This document shows, one piece after another, positions 9,691 through 22,505 of a stretch of 64,000 nt of DNA; positions within the stretch are counted from its first letter, which is position 1, and every line of letters starts with the position of its first letter. Source of the stretch: an uncultured Gammaproteobacteria bacterium (GTDB taxonomy: Bacteria > Pseudomonadota > Gammaproteobacteria > Arenicellales > Poriferihabitantaceae); assembly GCA_947259885.1 (NCBI GenBank), contig CAMYNW010000007.1, forward strand, positions 186,001 to 250,000, given 5' to 3'. The position numbers and the translations under genes are program-made. Under the pieces are notes generated by a model that had not been told where the DNA came from, made no database searches, and worked only from the letters and a program-made list of their open reading frames with translations.

Positions 9691-10738
9691 ACTCCTTATG
9701 AACTGTATTCACCAACACACCAACTTTCTCTGGGTCGATACCGGGATGAATTCCGTGGCCAAGATTGAAAATATGGCCGGGACTATTGCCAAACTCCCTG
9801 ATGATACTGGCAGCTTCTGCGGCCACTTTATCAGCTGAAGCATACAGCACAGATGGGTCCATATTACCTTGGAGTGCGACCCGGTCACCCACACGCTGCC
9901 AAGCTTCAGAAATTGAAACTGTCCAGTCTAGCCCTACACAGTCACACCCGGTATCCGCAATCTTTTCGAGCCAATTTCCTCCGCCCTTGGTAAAAAGTGT
10001 AATCGGTATATCTTTAGTGCTGCTGTCGGTTTTCAGAGCGGTGACTATTTTTTGCATGTACGCCAATGAAAATTCCTGATAGGCGGCAGATGAAAGCGAA
10101 CCGCCCCAGGTGTCGAATACCATTAACGCCTGTGCGCCTGCATCAGCCTGAGCTTTGAGATAACCAGATACCGCAGTGGTAACCTTTTGAAGTAAAACGT
10201 GCGCAGAAACAGGATCATCATACAAAATAGATTTGACGAGCGAAAAATCTTTACTACCGCCTCCCTCGACCATATAAGTCATCAGTGTCCACGGACTGCC
10301 GGCAAACCCAATTAAAGGGACCTCCCCGTTCAATTCTCGGCGGATTAGCCTTACAGCATCAGTCACATACGAAAGGTCCTTATCGATATCGAGCTCAGGA
10401 AGTGCTGCAATATCAGCAGGCGTCCGCACTGGATTTGCGAACTTTGGCCCAACTCCCTCATTCAAAGACAGACCTAGTCCCATTGCATCCGGAATAGTGA
10501 GAATATCTGAAAATAATATGGCCGCATCGAGTGGGAACCGACGAATTGGCTGCAGGGTCACTTCACAGGCAAGCTCTGGGGTTTTACAAAGCGTCAGAAA
10601 ATCACCCGCTCTGGCACGCGAAGCCCGATATTCGGGCAAGTATCGGCCTGCTTGGCGCATAATCCAAACCGGTGTACAGTCCACTGGTTGTCGTTTGAGC
10701 GCACGCAACAAACGATCATTTTTAAGTGCCGGAAGCAA
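9680..10738 (-). CDS. hemE: Uroporphyrinogen decarboxylase
   Basis: [41 protein letters not shown]. Confidence 0.97.
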   Translation of the reverse strand: MLPALKNDRLLRALKRQPVDCTPVWIMRQAGRYLPEYRASRARAGDFLTLCKTPELACEVTLQPIRRFPLDAAILFSDILTIPDAMGLGLSLNEGVGPKFANPVRTPADIAALPELDIDKDLSYVTDAVRLIRRELNGEVPLIGFAGSPWTLMTYMVEGGGSKDFSLVKSILYDDPVSAHVLLQKVTTAVSGYLKAQADAGAQALMVFDTWGGSLSSAAYQEFSLAYMQKIVTALKTDSSTKDIPITLFTKGGGNWLEKIADTGCDCVGLDWTVSISEAWQRVGDRVALQGNMDPSVLYASADKVAAEAASIIREFGNSPGHIFNLGHGIHPGIDPEKVGVLVNTVHKESSR

Positions 10739-10769
10739 AATTGGGCCCTGTAAATTCGACTATAAATTT

Positions 10770-12221
10770 TTACTCAGAAAGACTGTTATCTTCTCTCAGA
10801 TACTTGTCTACTGCTTCTGCACACTTACGCCCCTCCTGAATAGCCCACACAACTAGAGATTGCCCGCGGCGCATATCACCGGCGGAAAATACGCCATCAA
10901 TATTAGTGTGGTAGGCTTTCTCGCCCTCTATCGAGGCATCCACGTTGCCTCTTGCATCCAGGGAAATATCGAAGTCCTCCAACATTCCCTGGAAAACCGG
11001 ATGAGTGAAACCCATAGCAAGAGTTACCAGCTCAGCTTTGAGCTCGAAATCAGAGCCTGGAATTTCTTCCATTTTCCAGCTCCCGTCTACTGATTTCCAA
11101 GCCACTTTTTTGCATTGCACAGCCTTGACGTTTCCACTTTCATCACCAATAAATTCCTTCGTCACAACGTCCCACAAACGACTGCATCCCTCCTCATGGG
11201 AAGAAGAGGTTCGAAGTTTGTGAGGCCAGTTCGGCCAAGTCAGGGCTTTCTCTTCTTTTTCCGGCGGCTGAGACAGAATTTCAATCTGAGTTATGCTCGC
11301 AGCGCCATGACGGTTAGAAGTACCTATACAGTCTGAACCAGTATCTCCACCGCCAATCACAACTACGTGTTTGCCTTCAGCGGAAATAAACTCTGAATCA
11401 GATACATCACCACCTTGTACTCTTTTCGAGTTTGTGCGCAAGAAATCCATTGCAAAATGCACACCATCTAATTTGCGGCCAGGAACTGATAGATCGCGAG
11501 GCACTTCACAGCCTCCAGCGAGTACCACAGCGTCAAAGTTTTGCACCAAGTAGCTGACTGGAAGGTCGACCCCAATATGGGTATTGCTGTGGAAACGTAC
11601 TCCCTCCGCTTTCATTTGTGCCATCCGCCTGTCGATCACCTTCTTTTCCAGTTTGAAATCCGGAATACCATAACGCAAGAGACCGCCACTTCGGTCCTCT
11701 TTCTCATACAGAGATACACTATGTCCAGCTCGTGCCAGTTGCTGGGAACTTGCCAGGCCGGCCGGACCGGAACCCACCACCGCTACTCGTTTTCCACTTC
11801 GATGCCTTGGAATTTGAGGCTGTATCCAGCCTTCCCGCCATGCTCGCTCGACTATGCTGTATTCTATGGTCTTTATAGTTACAGGATTATCATCGATATT
11901 CAATGTACAGGAAGCTTCGCAAGGTGCGGGGCAAATACGACCTGTGAACTCTGGAAAGTTGTTAGTCGCATGTAGGCGCTCACTGGCAAGCTCCCACTCA
12001 TCGTTGTAGACCAAGTCATTCCAATCGGGAATCAAGTTATTAACCGGGCAACCGGAGTGACAGTAGGGTATACCGCAATCCATGCACCGCGCACCCTGAT
12101 CTTTCAACTCCCGATCTCCCAGGTTAATTATAAATTCCTGATAGTTCTTGATTCGTTGCTTAACGGGAAGGCTATGGCGTTCTTTACGCTCGATTTCCAT
12201 GAATCCTGTAGGCTTACCCAT
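10770..12221 (-). CDS. gltD: Glutamate synthase small subunit
   Basis: [51 protein letters not shown]. Confidence 0.96.
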   Translation of the reverse strand: MGKPTGFMEIERKERHSLPVKQRIKNYQEFIINLGDRELKDQGARCMDCGIPYCHSGCPVNNLIPDWNDLVYNDEWELASERLHATNNFPEFTGRICPAPCEASCTLNIDDNPVTIKTIEYSIVERAWREGWIQPQIPRHRSGKRVAVVGSGPAGLASSQQLARAGHSVSLYEKEDRSGGLLRYGIPDFKLEKKVIDRRMAQMKAEGVRFHSNTHIGVDLPVSYLVQNFDAVVLAGGCEVPRDLSVPGRKLDGVHFAMDFLRTNSKRVQGGDVSDSEFISAEGKHVVVIGGGDTGSDCIGTSNRHGAASITQIEILSQPPEKEEKALTWPNWPHKLRTSSSHEEGCSRLWDVVTKEFIGDESGNVKAVQCKKVAWKSVDGSWKMEEIPGSDFELKAELVTLAMGFTHPVFQGMLEDFDISLDARGNVDASIEGEKAYHTNIDGVFSAGDMRRGQSLVVWAIQEGRKCAEAVDKYLREDNSLSE

Positions 12222-15200
12222 TGCTAACTTCCAGAGCAGGCATAGCCTCTTCTCTTAACTTTATCAGAGCATTTTCATAATCTGTTGGCATTACCTTAAT
12301 AAACATAGGTAAATGATACTGCCAGTTGTTAAGGATTTTTCTTGCAACCTCACTTCCTGTGTATGAAAAATGGTTTTCGATTAGCTGGCGTAGTCTGGTC
12401 TCATCAGCGCTCAACATATCCGCGATGTCTGCCACTCCTTTATCGGGATAAACAGGGCGGAGTTCGACTGATTCATGATTACAATGCGCGCTGAATTCCC
12501 CAGCATCATCAAGCACGTAGGCGATTCCACCTGACATGCCTGCTGCAAAATTGCGACCTGTGCGCCCTATACATAACACTACGCCACCCGTCATGTATTC
12601 GCACCCATGGTCTCCCACCCCTTCAATCACAGCAGTAGCTCCAGAGTTACGCACACAGAACCGCTCACCCGCAACACCGCTGAAATAAGCCTCGCCGCTT
12701 ATTGCGCCATACATAACGGTGTTTCCTACAATTATATTTTCGGCAGCATTACTTATACCGCTGTCAGCAGGTGGTCGGACTGCCAAACGCCCTCCTGATA
12801 ACCCTTTCCCGACATAGTCATTCGCCTCACCTTCTAATTCAATTGATACTCCTCGTGCTAACCAGGCGCCAAAAGATTGCCCAGCAGTGCCTCTTGCACG
12901 AATCAGAATGGTGTCGTCCGGTAAACCCTTATGCCCGTATCGAGCGGCAATTCGTCCAGATAACATTGCCCCGACGGAGCGATTTACGTTGCGGATTTCC
13001 ATATCAATTTCAACTTTTTCCTTTCGGTCGAAGGCGGCCCAGGACTTTTCGATGAGCTCATGATCGAGAGCCTTTTCAAGGCCATGATTCTGCTGTTCAC
13101 TATTGAATACTGCGACACCTACATCGGCATTAGGCTTTGCGAGGATCCGACTGTAATCCAGCCCTCTGGCCTTCCAATGATTAATTGCTTTACGCATGTT
13201 GATTCGATCGGAGTTGCCAATCATTTCATTTAAATTGCGAAAGCCGAGTTTCCCCATAATATTTCTCACCTCCTCTGCGACGAAGAAGAAATAGTTAACC
13301 AGATACTCCGGCTTACCGGAGAACTTCTTGCGCAACTCCGGATCCTGAGTGGCAACGCCTACAGGGCAGGTGTTGAGGTGGCATTTGCGCATCATGATAC
13401 AACCTTCAACAATAAGCGGAGCGGTGGCGAAACCAAATTCATCCGCGCCAAGCAGCGCGCCAATTACAACGTCTCTGCCGGTGCGCAGACCACCATCAAC
13501 CTGCACCGAAATCCGGCCCCGCAGTTTGTTCATCACCAGAGTCTGATGGGTCTCTGCCAGTCCAATTTCCCAGGGAATACCGGCATGTTTAATTGACGTC
13601 AGTGGACTAGCTCCGGTTCCGCCTTCGAATCCAGAGATTGTGACGTGATCAGCATGCGCCTTGGAAACACCTGCTGCGACAGTGCCTACCCCGCCTTCAG
13701 AAACCAGCTTTACAGAGATTCGCGCCTCGGGATTGACGTTTTTTAAATCGTGGATCAGCTGCGCCAGGTCTTCTATTGAATAAATATCATGATGAGGTGG
13801 AGGAGAGATCAGGCCCACACCAGGTGTGGAATGACGCACCGAGGCAATCTGTGCGTTAACCTTGTGACCGGGTAGCTGACCTCCTTCTCCGGGCTTCGCT
13901 CCCTGAGCCATCTTGATTTGCAAGTCGTCCGCATTCACAAGGTACTCTGTGCTGACCCCAAACCGACCGGAAGCTACTTGTTTGATCGCAGATCGCTGTG
14001 GGTTTTTTGAGCCATCTGGGAGCGGATTATATCGCTCTGGTTCCTCACCACCCTCGCCAGTATTAGAACGGCCTCCGATCTGGTTCATGGCAATTGCCAG
14101 AGTTGAGTGCGCTTCGTGTGAAATCGAGCCGAACGACATTGCACCGGTTGAGAAGCGTTTCACAATTTCCGATGCCGGCTCTACTTGATCGATAGGTATC
14201 GGCGTTTCTGACCAGTTGAATTCGAACAACCCCCGCAAATTAAGGAGTTTTTTATCCTGCTGGTCGACGGAACGAGAGAATTCAGCGAAGGTCTGTGCAT
14301 TGTTGCTGCGGGTCGCATGCTGCAGCTTAGTGATGGTGTCTGGGCTCCATACATGTGCCTCGCCGTCAACTCGATAGGCGTATTCCCCGCCGACATCAAG
14401 CTGGCTTGGGCCGGCTTTATCCTCATACGCTTTCTGATGCCATTTAAACGATTCAGCTGCCACCTGCTCCAGGCCAACTCCTTCAATTGCAGTGTGCGTG
14501 CCAAAGAAATATTGCTCAACAAACTTAGAAGACAGGCCTACGGCATCAAATATTTGTGCGCCGCAATAAGACTGGTAAGTAGAGATACCCATCTTAGACA
14601 TGACTTTCTTAAGGCCTTTTCCCACGGCATTGATGTATCGTTTCTGCGCGTCTTCAAAATTAAGCGAACTTTCCAGATTCGGCAACATCCTGTTAATGCT
14701 ATCGAACGCGACATAAGGATTAATCGCCTCGGCACCATATCCTGCTAAGGTTGCGAAATGATGCACCTCCATGCAGGCGCCGGTCTCCACTACCAAACCC
14801 GATTCTGTACGCAGCCCGCGTGTAATCAGATGATGATGCACTGCTGATGTTGCGAGCAGAGCTGGAATCGCGACATTATCCGCATCCATATCCCGATCGG
14901 AAAGAATGAGAATGTTATAACCCCGTTTGACTCTTAACTCCGCCCTTTCACACAACGCAAGTATCGCGCCCCGCATTCCTTTCGGTCCTTGGCTGGCCGG
15001 ATAACAGAGACTGAGCGTCTTTGTTCGAAATGCAGCATTAGTGTAGTCCTCAATTTGTCGGACTCTTTCCAGCTCGTTATTGGTTAATACCGGTTGCGGT
15101 ACAAGCAGCCGCATATCCTTACCGCCGTCCTCAAGACCTAGCAAATTAGGCTTTGGTCCTATCAGTGACATTAGAGACATCACGATTTCCTCCCTGATTG

Positions 15201-16794
15201 GATCTATGGGAGGATTTGTGACCTGCGCAAAATTTTGTTTGAAATAAGTGGATAGATGTTTGCTCTTATTTGACATTGCCGAAGGTGGAACGTCAGTGCC
15301 CATTGAACCTATGGCCTCCTGACCCAGCGCAACCATGGGAGTCAATAAAAATTTAAGGTCTTCCTTACTGTAACCGAATGCCCTCTGAGTTGAGATCAGA
15401 GTTTCTCTGTCCGGCGACATCGCCCCAACCGCAGGTCTTAAACTTGCCAATTCAATTTGGGTGCGATCTAACCAGCCCTGATAATCATGTGATGATGCAA
15501 GATCTTGTTTGAGCTCTTCGTCGTCGATAATTCGCCCTTGTTCAAGGTCGATCAGTAGCATCTTGCCAGGCTGCAGTCTCCATTTCTTTATGATCTTATG
15601 TTCAGGTATATCCAGCACCCCCATTTCTGATGCCATCACTACGATATCGTCGCTCGTAACCAGGTAACGTGCAGGACGTAATCCATTGCGGTCCAATGTG
15701 GCACCGATCTGTCTACCATCTGTAAACGCGACCGCTGCCGGACCATCCCAAGGCTCCATCAGCGCAGCGTGATACTCATAGAACGCGCGTCTGCATGGAT
15801 CCATTCCGCTATTGTTGCTCCATGCTTCTGGAATCAGCATCATCATGGCATGAGACAAGCTGTATCCTCCAGCCAGCAGCAATTCAAGAGCGTTATCGAA
15901 TGCAGCCGAATCGGATTGTCCTTCATGGATTAACGGCCAGACTTTATCCAGATCATCGCCAAGAATAGCGGAAGACATTGTGCTCTTGCGAGCAGCCATC
16001 CAGTTAGTGTTACCCCGAAGTGTATTAATCTCACCATTGTGTGCGATCAAACGAAACGGATGCGCTAAATCCCAGGTGGGGAAGGTGTTGGTTGAAAATC
16101 TTTGATGCACCAGCGCTAATGCAGACTCCATTCGCTCATCCAGTAAATCGGGATAAAACTCACCGACTTGTCCTGCCAAAAGCATCCCTTTATAAGTAAT
16201 GATTCTCGACGACATTGTGGCAATGTAAAAATCCGATTTCCCTTCTATATCCGATTCCCGGATGCACTTTTCGATCTGTTTGCGAATAACAAACAGCTTA
16301 CGTTCAAAGTCCGTCTGGTCCTCGATAGCTTCCCCGGATCCAACGAATACTTGCTTAATTAGCGGCTCTGTGGGACGTACGCTGTCTCCGAGATTTGAAT
16401 TGTCGACCGGCACATCTCGCCAGCCCAATAAAACCTGATTCTCATCGAGAATATAACGTTCGACAATTCCGAGCGCCTCCGCCTGACCTGCCTGTGTTCT
16501 CGGTAGAAACACCATTCCAACGGCATACTGACCCGTTGCAGGGAGCTCAAAATCCAGCACTTCGCGAAAAAAGCGATCGGATATTTGCAACAGCATACCG
16601 GCCCCATCGCCTGCTTTAGGATCAGCACCAACCGCACCTCGATGGGTAAGGTTATCCAGGATTTTGAGACCATCAGCGACTATTCCGTGACTCTTTTGAC
16701 CCTTGATGCTCGCAATAAAACCGACACCACAGGCGTCATGTTCAAACCTCGGATCATAAAGCCCTTGCTCGGGTGGTTGAGACCGTGCTGTCAT
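12214..16794 (-). CDS. gltB: Glutamate synthase large subunit (start at [11 protein letters not shown] extends to 16836)
   Basis: [13 protein letters not shown] (class II amidotransferase Cys), GEINTLRGN, ~1.5 kaa FMN/Fe-S domains. Confidence 0.97.
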   Translation of the reverse strand: MTARSQPPEQGLYDPRFEHDACGVGFIASIKGQKSHGIVADGLKILDNLTHRGAVGADPKAGDGAGMLLQISDRFFREVLDFELPATGQYAVGMVFLPRTQAGQAEALGIVERYILDENQVLLGWRDVPVDNSNLGDSVRPTEPLIKQVFVGSGEAIEDQTDFERKLFVIRKQIEKCIRESDIEGKSDFYIATMSSRIITYKGMLLAGQVGEFYPDLLDERMESALALVHQRFSTNTFPTWDLAHPFRLIAHNGEINTLRGNTNWMAARKSTMSSAILGDDLDKVWPLIHEGQSDSAAFDNALELLLAGGYSLSHAMMMLIPEAWSNNSGMDPCRRAFYEYHAALMEPWDGPAAVAFTDGRQIGATLDRNGLRPARYLVTSDDIVVMASEMGVLDIPEHKIIKKWRLQPGKMLLIDLEQGRIIDDEELKQDLASSHDYQGWLDRTQIELASLRPAVGAMSPDRETLISTQRAFGYSKEDLKFLLTPMVALGQEAIGSMGTDVPPSAMSNKSKHLSTYFKQNFAQVTNPPIDPIREEIVMSLMSLIGPKPNLLGLEDGGKDMRLLVPQPVLTNNELERVRQIEDYTNAAFRTKTLSLCYPASQGPKGMRGAILALCERAELRVKRGYNILILSDRDMDADNVAIPALLATSAVHHHLITRGLRTESGLVVETGACMEVHHFATLAGYGAEAINPYVAFDSINRMLPNLESSLNFEDAQKRYINAVGKGLKKVMSKMGISTYQSYCGAQIFDAVGLSSKFVEQYFFGTHTAIEGVGLEQVAAESFKWHQKAYEDKAGPSQLDVGGEYAYRVDGEAHVWSPDTITKLQHATRSNNAQTFAEFSRSVDQQDKKLLNLRGLFEFNWSETPIPIDQVEPASEIVKRFSTGAMSFGSISHEAHSTLAIAMNQIGGRSNTGEGGEEPERYNPLPDGSKNPQRSAIKQVASGRFGVSTEYLVNADDLQIKMAQGAKPGEGGQLPGHKVNAQIASVRHSTPGVGLISPPPHHDIYSIEDLAQLIHDLKNVNPEARISVKLVSEGGVGTVAAGVSKAHADHVTISGFEGGTGASPLTSIKHAGIPWEIGLAETHQTLVMNKLRGRISVQVDGGLRTGRDVVIGALLGADEFGFATAPLIVEGCIMMRKCHLNTCPVGVATQDPELRKKFSGKPEYLVNYFFFVAEEVRNIMGKLGFRNLNEMIGNSDRINMRKAINHWKARGLDYSRILAKPNADVGVAVFNSEQQNHGLEKALDHELIEKSWAAFDRKEKVEIDMEIRNVNRSVGAMLSGRIAARYGHKGLPDDTILIRARGTAGQSFGAWLARGVSIELEGEANDYVGKGLSGGRLAVRPPADSGISNAAENIIVGNTVMYGAISGEAYFSGVAGERFCVRNSGATAVIEGVGDHGCEYMTGGVVLCIGRTGRNFAAGMSGGIAYVLDDAGEFSAHCNHESVELRPVYPDKGVADIADMLSADETRLRQLIENHFSYTGSEVARKILNNWQYHLPMFIKVMPTDYENALIKLREEAMPALEVSNG

Positions 16795-17006
16795 TTTTAC
16801 CTCATGAAAGAGATTGCGGCATCTTTGGTGGTGCAAGCATCTGTTACCAGAACGCTGTGACCTACGAAGGTCAATGCCAAACCCGACTAAAGTTTAGTCC
16901 GCGGCCCTGCCAAGCGGCAAAACGCTCTAGGCCGAACCTTTAAGGATAAATCAGATCAATAACGATTGCTATATGACTATCGGGTGTTTGTACAAGCGAA
17001 CCTTTT

Positions 17007-18092
17007 CTAATTTTTCTCGGCAAAATACTCAAGAGTTGCATTCAGGTATTTTGAATCGGGGCCCTCAATCACCGAAGCACTGCCCAGCCCCTTTAGCAAT
17101 ACCAGCCGGAGCTGACCATCCTGCACTTTCTTATCAACCTGCATCAATTGCAACATTTTACTTGGGCCAATTCCTTGGAATGGGGCAGCGGGAAGTGCCG
17201 CTTTAGACAGCAGATGCTCTACCCGATCGCATTCTTCCGAGCCTAACCAACCATACAAGCTAGACATATGCGCTGCCATCATGATACCGGTGGCAACCGC
17301 CTCGCCATGCAACCAGGTGGTATAACCCGTGGCGGTCTCGATCGCGTGTCCAAAGGTGTGACCAAGGTTAAGAATTGCGCGGATACCTCCTTCGAGTTCG
17401 TCTTGCTCAACAATTTTGGATTTATTTATGCACGATCTGGTAACAATATGCTCTATTGCAAGCGGATCGAGCGCTCGCACTGATTCCATGTTTAGTTCCA
17501 GCCAGCAAAATAATTCATAGTCAGCAATCAACCCATACTTGATAACCTCTGCTAGCCCAGATGAAAGCTGCCTTGGATCCAAAGTAGAAAGGGTTTCGGT
17601 ATCGATCAGAACCCTCTTTGGCTGGTAAAAGGCCCCGATCATATTTTTTCCGAGCTCGTGATTGACTCCGGTCTTTCCGCCAACAGAAGAATCAACCTGA
17701 GATAACAATGTTGTCGGAACTTGAATAAGAGTAACGCCGCGAAGATAAGACGCGGCTACAAATCCAGCGAGGTCACCAACGACCCCGCCACCCAGCGCAA
17801 TAACCGTTACTGACCGATTGCATGGCACGGATAACATTTTATCTAGGGCGAGAGAAAAATTCGCCAGAGTTTTTGTTTGTTCGCCATCAGGAAGCAGAAA
17901 TTCATGCACTTCATATGAATCAAGAGAAGATTTAAGTCGATCTAGATACAACGAAGCAACAATTTCATTGGAAATAATGAATATCTGTTTACCCTTAATC
18001 CAAGGAGTAATTTCTTCAGCAACGGAGAGCAATCCCCTCTCAATGCGGATATCATAGCTGCGAGATCCTAAGTTAATGCTGACGGTGCTCAT
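17007..18092 (-). CDS. aroB: 3-dehydroquinate synthase
   Basis: ALGGGVVGDLAGFVAASYLRGVTLIQVPTTLLSQVDSSVGGKTGVNH. Confidence 0.97.
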   Translation of the reverse strand: MSTVSINLGSRSYDIRIERGLLSVAEEITPWIKGKQIFIISNEIVASLYLDRLKSSLDSYEVHEFLLPDGEQTKTLANFSLALDKMLSVPCNRSVTVIALGGGVVGDLAGFVAASYLRGVTLIQVPTTLLSQVDSSVGGKTGVNHELGKNMIGAFYQPKRVLIDTETLSTLDPRQLSSGLAEVIKYGLIADYELFCWLELNMESVRALDPLAIEHIVTRSCINKSKIVEQDELEGGIRAILNLGHTFGHAIETATGYTTWLHGEAVATGIMMAAHMSSLYGWLGSEECDRVEHLLSKAALPAAPFQGIGPSKMLQLMQVDKKVQDGQLRLVLLKGLGSASVIEGPDSKYLNATLEYFAEKN

Positions 18093-18649
18093 GCAGTGCG
18101 CTCTGCATCATCCTGTCGATCACTATCCTTTTTGACTTGGGACTGTTTCAGCCGCTGCTGTATTTTTTTAGCGGTGCGATTAGCAGAATCAGATGCCACT
18201 ATCAGGTGAATATCCGCAGATTTAAGATACAAGGGAGTGCGTTCCTGCATAAGTTGAACCACCTTGTCCCGAGGATTCTCCACCTGCAGTAACGGTCGGT
18301 GCTGACAGTCCTTCAGTCGATTCCATAAGACTCTAAGCGGAACATCCAGATACACTAAGGTGCCGTTGTCATGCATCAATTCACAATTTTCGGCACGGGT
18401 CACAATTCCACCTCCTGTGGATACTACAACATTACTCATTGCAGAGATTTCTTTTAGAAGCCTGCTCTCCCGATCACGAAACCCCTCCTCTCCCTCTACT
18501 TCGAAGATATGAGAAATGGTGACACCAGTGCGCTCAATCAGCACCTGGTCGATGTCAATAAACTCGAACCCGAGAAGATTTGACAGTTTTCGCCCGACAG
18601 TAGTCTTTCCTGACCCCATCAGGCCGATGAGGAAAACATTGTTTCTCAA
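18089..18649 (-). CDS. aroK: Shikimate kinase
   Basis: NVFLIGLMGSGKTTVGRKLS; next to aroB. Confidence 0.95.
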   Translation of the reverse strand: MRNNVFLIGLMGSGKTTVGRKLSNLLGFEFIDIDQVLIERTGVTISHIFEVEGEEGFRDRESRLLKEISAMSNVVVSTGGGIVTRAENCELMHDNGTLVYLDVPLRVLWNRLKDCQHRPLLQVENPRDKVVQLMQERTPLYLKSADIHLIVASDSANRTAKKIQQRLKQSQVKKDSDRQDDAERTA

Positions 18650-18694
18650 CGCTAAGCGGTAATCGGTACACCCGAATATTCAATAACAAGGTGG

Positions 18695-21214
18695 TTATTG
18701 TAAAGCTAGTGCTGGATCAATAATACGCGGCGTTAGAAAAATGAGCAGTTCGGAACGGTTATTAACTCTTTGACGCTTTTTGAACAAATTGCCAAGGATA
18801 GGTATGTCGCCGAGAAATGGGACTTTGGTGACCAGCTCACCATCTTCCTGCTGGTAAATCCCTCCTATTACCACCGTTTCCCCATTTTCAAGCAGCGTCT
18901 GTGTTTCGATTCGCTTGGTATTAATCGTGTCGTCAACACCTTCGAAGGAGTCGTTAGTAATCTGCACGTCCAGGGTAATCTTATCATCGGGTGTAATCTG
19001 TGGACGAACAGTGAGACTCAATACTGCCTTCTGGCCCTGCGTGGCGGACGTACCGAATGCGGAGCCAAACGTGATTTGCCGCTCCTGACCTTGTTCTATT
19101 TTGGCTTCGTTCTTATCGGTAGTCAGTATTTTCGGATTAGCCAGAACTCGACCTCGGCCTTCCGCCTGAAGAGCTGATATCTCCAGATCAAGCAAACTCA
19201 GAAAGCCGGAGCCGAACCTCGCCAGGCTGAATGCATAAGATGCCGCGGCTTCATCTCCAAGTGAGCCGGCCGGGAGGTTAACGCTGAGCGCGTCCGTATT
19301 GTCGAGAGTACCTTCGAGTCGAGTGGATGCGTTGCTGCCAACTGTCGCACCGGAGAACACATCTGCCGTCCCAGGCCCAAATACATCTGCGTCCTGCACG
19401 ATCCTGGAAAATCCGAGACGCGCACCAATGTTCCTGCTGAAGTCATCAGTAGCTTCTACAATTCGCGTTTCTATCTGTACCTGCCTAACTGGGATATCCA
19501 GCTTGGCAATTAGCTCGCGAATTTCGCGCAACTTAAGTGCGGTATCTTGAATAAGCAACGAATTTGTTCGATTATCAACGGTAACGCTACCTCTGGACGA
19601 AAGCAGCGTATTTTCCTCAGTTTTGATCTCACTTATTGATACACTGCCAAAAGCGGACTGGGTGATACCAGTTGACACCGGTTTAATGGACTTCAAAATT
19701 CCAGCAATATCTTGTGCCCTGGCATAGCTTATCGGAATCAGTTCGCTTACCAGTGGCGCTAATTCACCAACCTCCTGCCGTGCTTCGAGAGCCTGCCGTT
19801 CCTTATCCGCAATCTCTTCCGCCGGCGCCACCCACACTACATTACCCTTCTGTCGCATGGCTAGACCCTTGGTCTGGAGAATTACATCCAAGGCCTGATC
19901 CCAAGGCACATCTTTGAGTCGCAGAGAGAGGTTTCCAGAAATTGCATCGCTGGTTATAAAATTAAGTCCAGTAAAATCTGCAATCACCTGAAGCGCAGCA
20001 CGGACACTGATCTGCTGGAAGTTGAGAGACAGTCGTTCACCGGTATATCCGAATTCATCGGCACGCGCCGCTTCAAGTTCGGCTTTGGATAACGGAGAAA
20101 TATCGATAACCAGGGTATCCCCTGACTGAACCGAAGACTGCTTATATTGACCGTTGGGAGTAATCACCATACGGACGTCTCTCCCATCGGCGAACGCGTC
20201 AATAGTCGAAACCGGCGTTGCGAAATCAGTGACGTCTAAACGTTGTTCCAGCTCAGACGGTATCGTTGTGTTGGAGAAGACGGCAATTATCTCACCTCCG
20301 ATTTCCTGCAGATCGACGGCCAGCTCGGTATCAGAAAGTTTGACGACGACCCTGCCGGCACCGTTTGGCGTACGACGAAAGTCAACATTACTGATTTCGT
20401 GAGGTTGAGCACCTCCTTCACTGAGCGTGAAATTCGATGGCCGAGTCACAACTTCTGTAGCGGGTCCCGCCTTCGGGGCGGAAGCACCTGCCAATATGGT
20501 CAATACTAGGCCATTGTCCACTTTCTCGAGGCTATAGTCAGCAGGGTTTTGCAGATTCAGTATCATCCGCATACGATCTTCATCCTCCGCCAACACGACT
20601 GAATCAATCGCAGAAATACCGATTTTATGAACCTGCTTTCCGGAACCATTGGTCATTCCGAAAAAGTCCAGTGCGATACGCGGCGGTTCCACGGTTCTGA
20701 AAACGACCGGCTCCCCCGGCTCACCTTCAATATTCAGGTCAAGCTGCACTCGGTCGCCACTAATTCGCGAAAATGCGAGGTTGGTCAGCTGAGAGGAATT
20801 TCCGGTTGAATCCTGCTGTTGGCGATCGAGAGGGGTAAGGGAGAGCTGATAGCCGCCATCGGCGCGGGTCAGGGTGTACTTTGAAGCGGTTTCAAGAGAA
20901 ACCTCCACTTTCATGTCACCATTTTCAGCATTAGTGTTTAGATCAGTGATCAGCCCACTACCTAGAGAATCTGGTGCCTGATAATCTGCGGATAAAACTG
21001 TCTCACGAAAAGTGATCATGATGCCATTGCCATCAGACAATTCGGTGATTTCGTAAAGAGGGTAATCGTCGAACTGCATCTCGACTAATTGACGCAGTTT
21101 ACTACCCATTACAGACATCGACTCAAGCTGGGAAGCGATCGTGGATGAGCAGAAGCCCATCGCCAGCGCAGCGCAGCACAGCACCAATTTACCTCTCAAA
21201 CCAGTTATTTTCAT
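18695..21214 (-). CDS. pilQ: Type IV pilus secretin PilQ
   Basis: AMIN and secretin domains (VPFLGDIPILGNLFKKRQRVNNRSELLIFLTPRII). Confidence 0.95.
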   Translation of the reverse strand: MKITGLRGKLVLCCAALAMGFCSSTIASQLESMSVMGSKLRQLVEMQFDDYPLYEITELSDGNGIMITFRETVLSADYQAPDSLGSGLITDLNTNAENGDMKVEVSLETASKYTLTRADGGYQLSLTPLDRQQQDSTGNSSQLTNLAFSRISGDRVQLDLNIEGEPGEPVVFRTVEPPRIALDFFGMTNGSGKQVHKIGISAIDSVVLAEDEDRMRMILNLQNPADYSLEKVDNGLVLTILAGASAPKAGPATEVVTRPSNFTLSEGGAQPHEISNVDFRRTPNGAGRVVVKLSDTELAVDLQEIGGEIIAVFSNTTIPSELEQRLDVTDFATPVSTIDAFADGRDVRMVITPNGQYKQSSVQSGDTLVIDISPLSKAELEAARADEFGYTGERLSLNFQQISVRAALQVIADFTGLNFITSDAISGNLSLRLKDVPWDQALDVILQTKGLAMRQKGNVVWVAPAEEIADKERQALEARQEVGELAPLVSELIPISYARAQDIAGILKSIKPVSTGITQSAFGSVSISEIKTEENTLLSSRGSVTVDNRTNSLLIQDTALKLREIRELIAKLDIPVRQVQIETRIVEATDDFSRNIGARLGFSRIVQDADVFGPGTADVFSGATVGSNASTRLEGTLDNTDALSVNLPAGSLGDEAAASYAFSLARFGSGFLSLLDLEISALQAEGRGRVLANPKILTTDKNEAKIEQGQERQITFGSAFGTSATQGQKAVLSLTVRPQITPDDKITLDVQITNDSFEGVDDTINTKRIETQTLLENGETVVIGGIYQQEDGELVTKVPFLGDIPILGNLFKKRQRVNNRSELLIFLTPRIIDPALALQ

Positions 21215-21360
21215 ATTTTCTTGTCTTCCCCTCAGTTACTTATTGATCGCCGCAATATCTAAAACACAGCTGGCAATTTGCCTGTGCTTTTGGGAATGCA
21301 AGATCAGGTAAACTGGTAGTCGCCTGTAGTGATATCAAGATTCTATACACAAACATATCA

Positions 21361-21879
21361 TTATTCTACCAAAATCAGATTAGCCTCCTTCTTCTCCCAG
21401 CGGCCAACCGGATTTTTAACTAATTCGGTGACGGCGACGGTATTATCATCGACCAGGAGTATTTCTCCATAGTTTACGCCCATATAATTTCCTTCCTTGA
21501 CCCGATGCACGGTTTTATCTGGCGCCCGAATTACCGCCCAGTTCTGATCATTCTGGGCCAGGACACCTACCAGCTTTAGTGAATCCAAAGGAAACGCTTC
21601 TAATGGCTCCTTGCGCCGGGAACGATCCGGGCCTTCTGCACCTGCGATGCCGGGCAGGTCCTCGACTTTCTCTTTGAGGTTCTCTCGGTCAAATGGGTCG
21701 ATCAATTTCGAAGCCGTGTAGATAAAAACCGCCTGTGGCTGCAAAGCAGGAAGAGGCTCCACTTCGGGCGTATGGTCCTTAAACGCTTCCTGCGTAAATC
21801 GCTCCAAATCAGAAACATCTTTGTTCTCGCTACAGCCTGCAACCGAAAATATAAATAAGAATATCCAGAATCTTTTCAT
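21361..21879 (-). CDS. pilP: Type IV pilus lipoprotein PilP
   Basis: Lipoprotein signal VAGCSENK; LKLVGVLAQNDQNWAVIRAPDKTVHRVKEGNYMG. Confidence 0.93.
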   Translation of the reverse strand: MKRFWIFLFIFSVAGCSENKDVSDLERFTQEAFKDHTPEVEPLPALQPQAVFIYTASKLIDPFDRENLKEKVEDLPGIAGAEGPDRSRRKEPLEAFPLDSLKLVGVLAQNDQNWAVIRAPDKTVHRVKEGNYMGVNYGEILLVDDNTVAVTELVKNPVGRWEKKEANLILVE

Positions 21880-22505
21880 CAGCCTTGCACCCTCGTAGAC
21901 CCAGAATCTTTCTTTTCGAAGATTTGCTCTTCCAGGTATTGGTAGGTAAACACTTGCGCGGTCATGCTCAAGGCGGTGCTCTTGTTTTTACCACCCTGAA
22001 TTACCATATCGCCAACAGTCACAATTCGCGGTAAGGCGGCTAAGTCGCTAATAAACTCCGCCAACTGGTGATAGGTCCCGGACACTTTAACTGAAATTGG
22101 CAATGTGACATAGAACTCCTCAGTCCGAGGATTACCCGGTTTAAACTGATTGAAAACCAAACCTCTTGATAGACCGGCCTGGGAAATATCAATCAGCAAT
22201 GCTGGCACTTCAGTTTTATTGGGAAGCTGCTTCAATACGACGCCAAACCTATCCTGAATTTCTACCATCTGCTCACGATAAGCTGGAAGATTGACGACTT
22301 GCTCCTTCTTAATCAGGAACGATTCACGTAGCTGTTTCTCGGTTCGTTCCATTTTTGCCAAGGCTTGCTGTTCTGGCTCTATTAAAAAATGATACCCACT
22401 ATAAAGCAGTGCCGCGCCCACCAAAAATATTATCACCCAGCGAAACCAATGTGGCCACGTACTAAAATCAGCGATATCAACGTCTTGAAGATCAGATAAT
22501 TGCAT
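21879..22505 (-). CDS. pilO: Type IV pilus inner membrane protein PilO
   Basis: Context; one TM; EVPALLIDISQAGLSRGLVFNQFKPG. Confidence 0.93.
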   Translation of the reverse strand: MQLSDLQDVDIADFSTWPHWFRWVIIFLVGAALLYSGYHFLIEPEQQALAKMERTEKQLRESFLIKKEQVVNLPAYREQMVEIQDRFGVVLKQLPNKTEVPALLIDISQAGLSRGLVFNQFKPGNPRTEEFYVTLPISVKVSGTYHQLAEFISDLAALPRIVTVGDMVIQGGKNKSTALSMTAQVFTYQYLEEQIFEKKDSGSTRVQG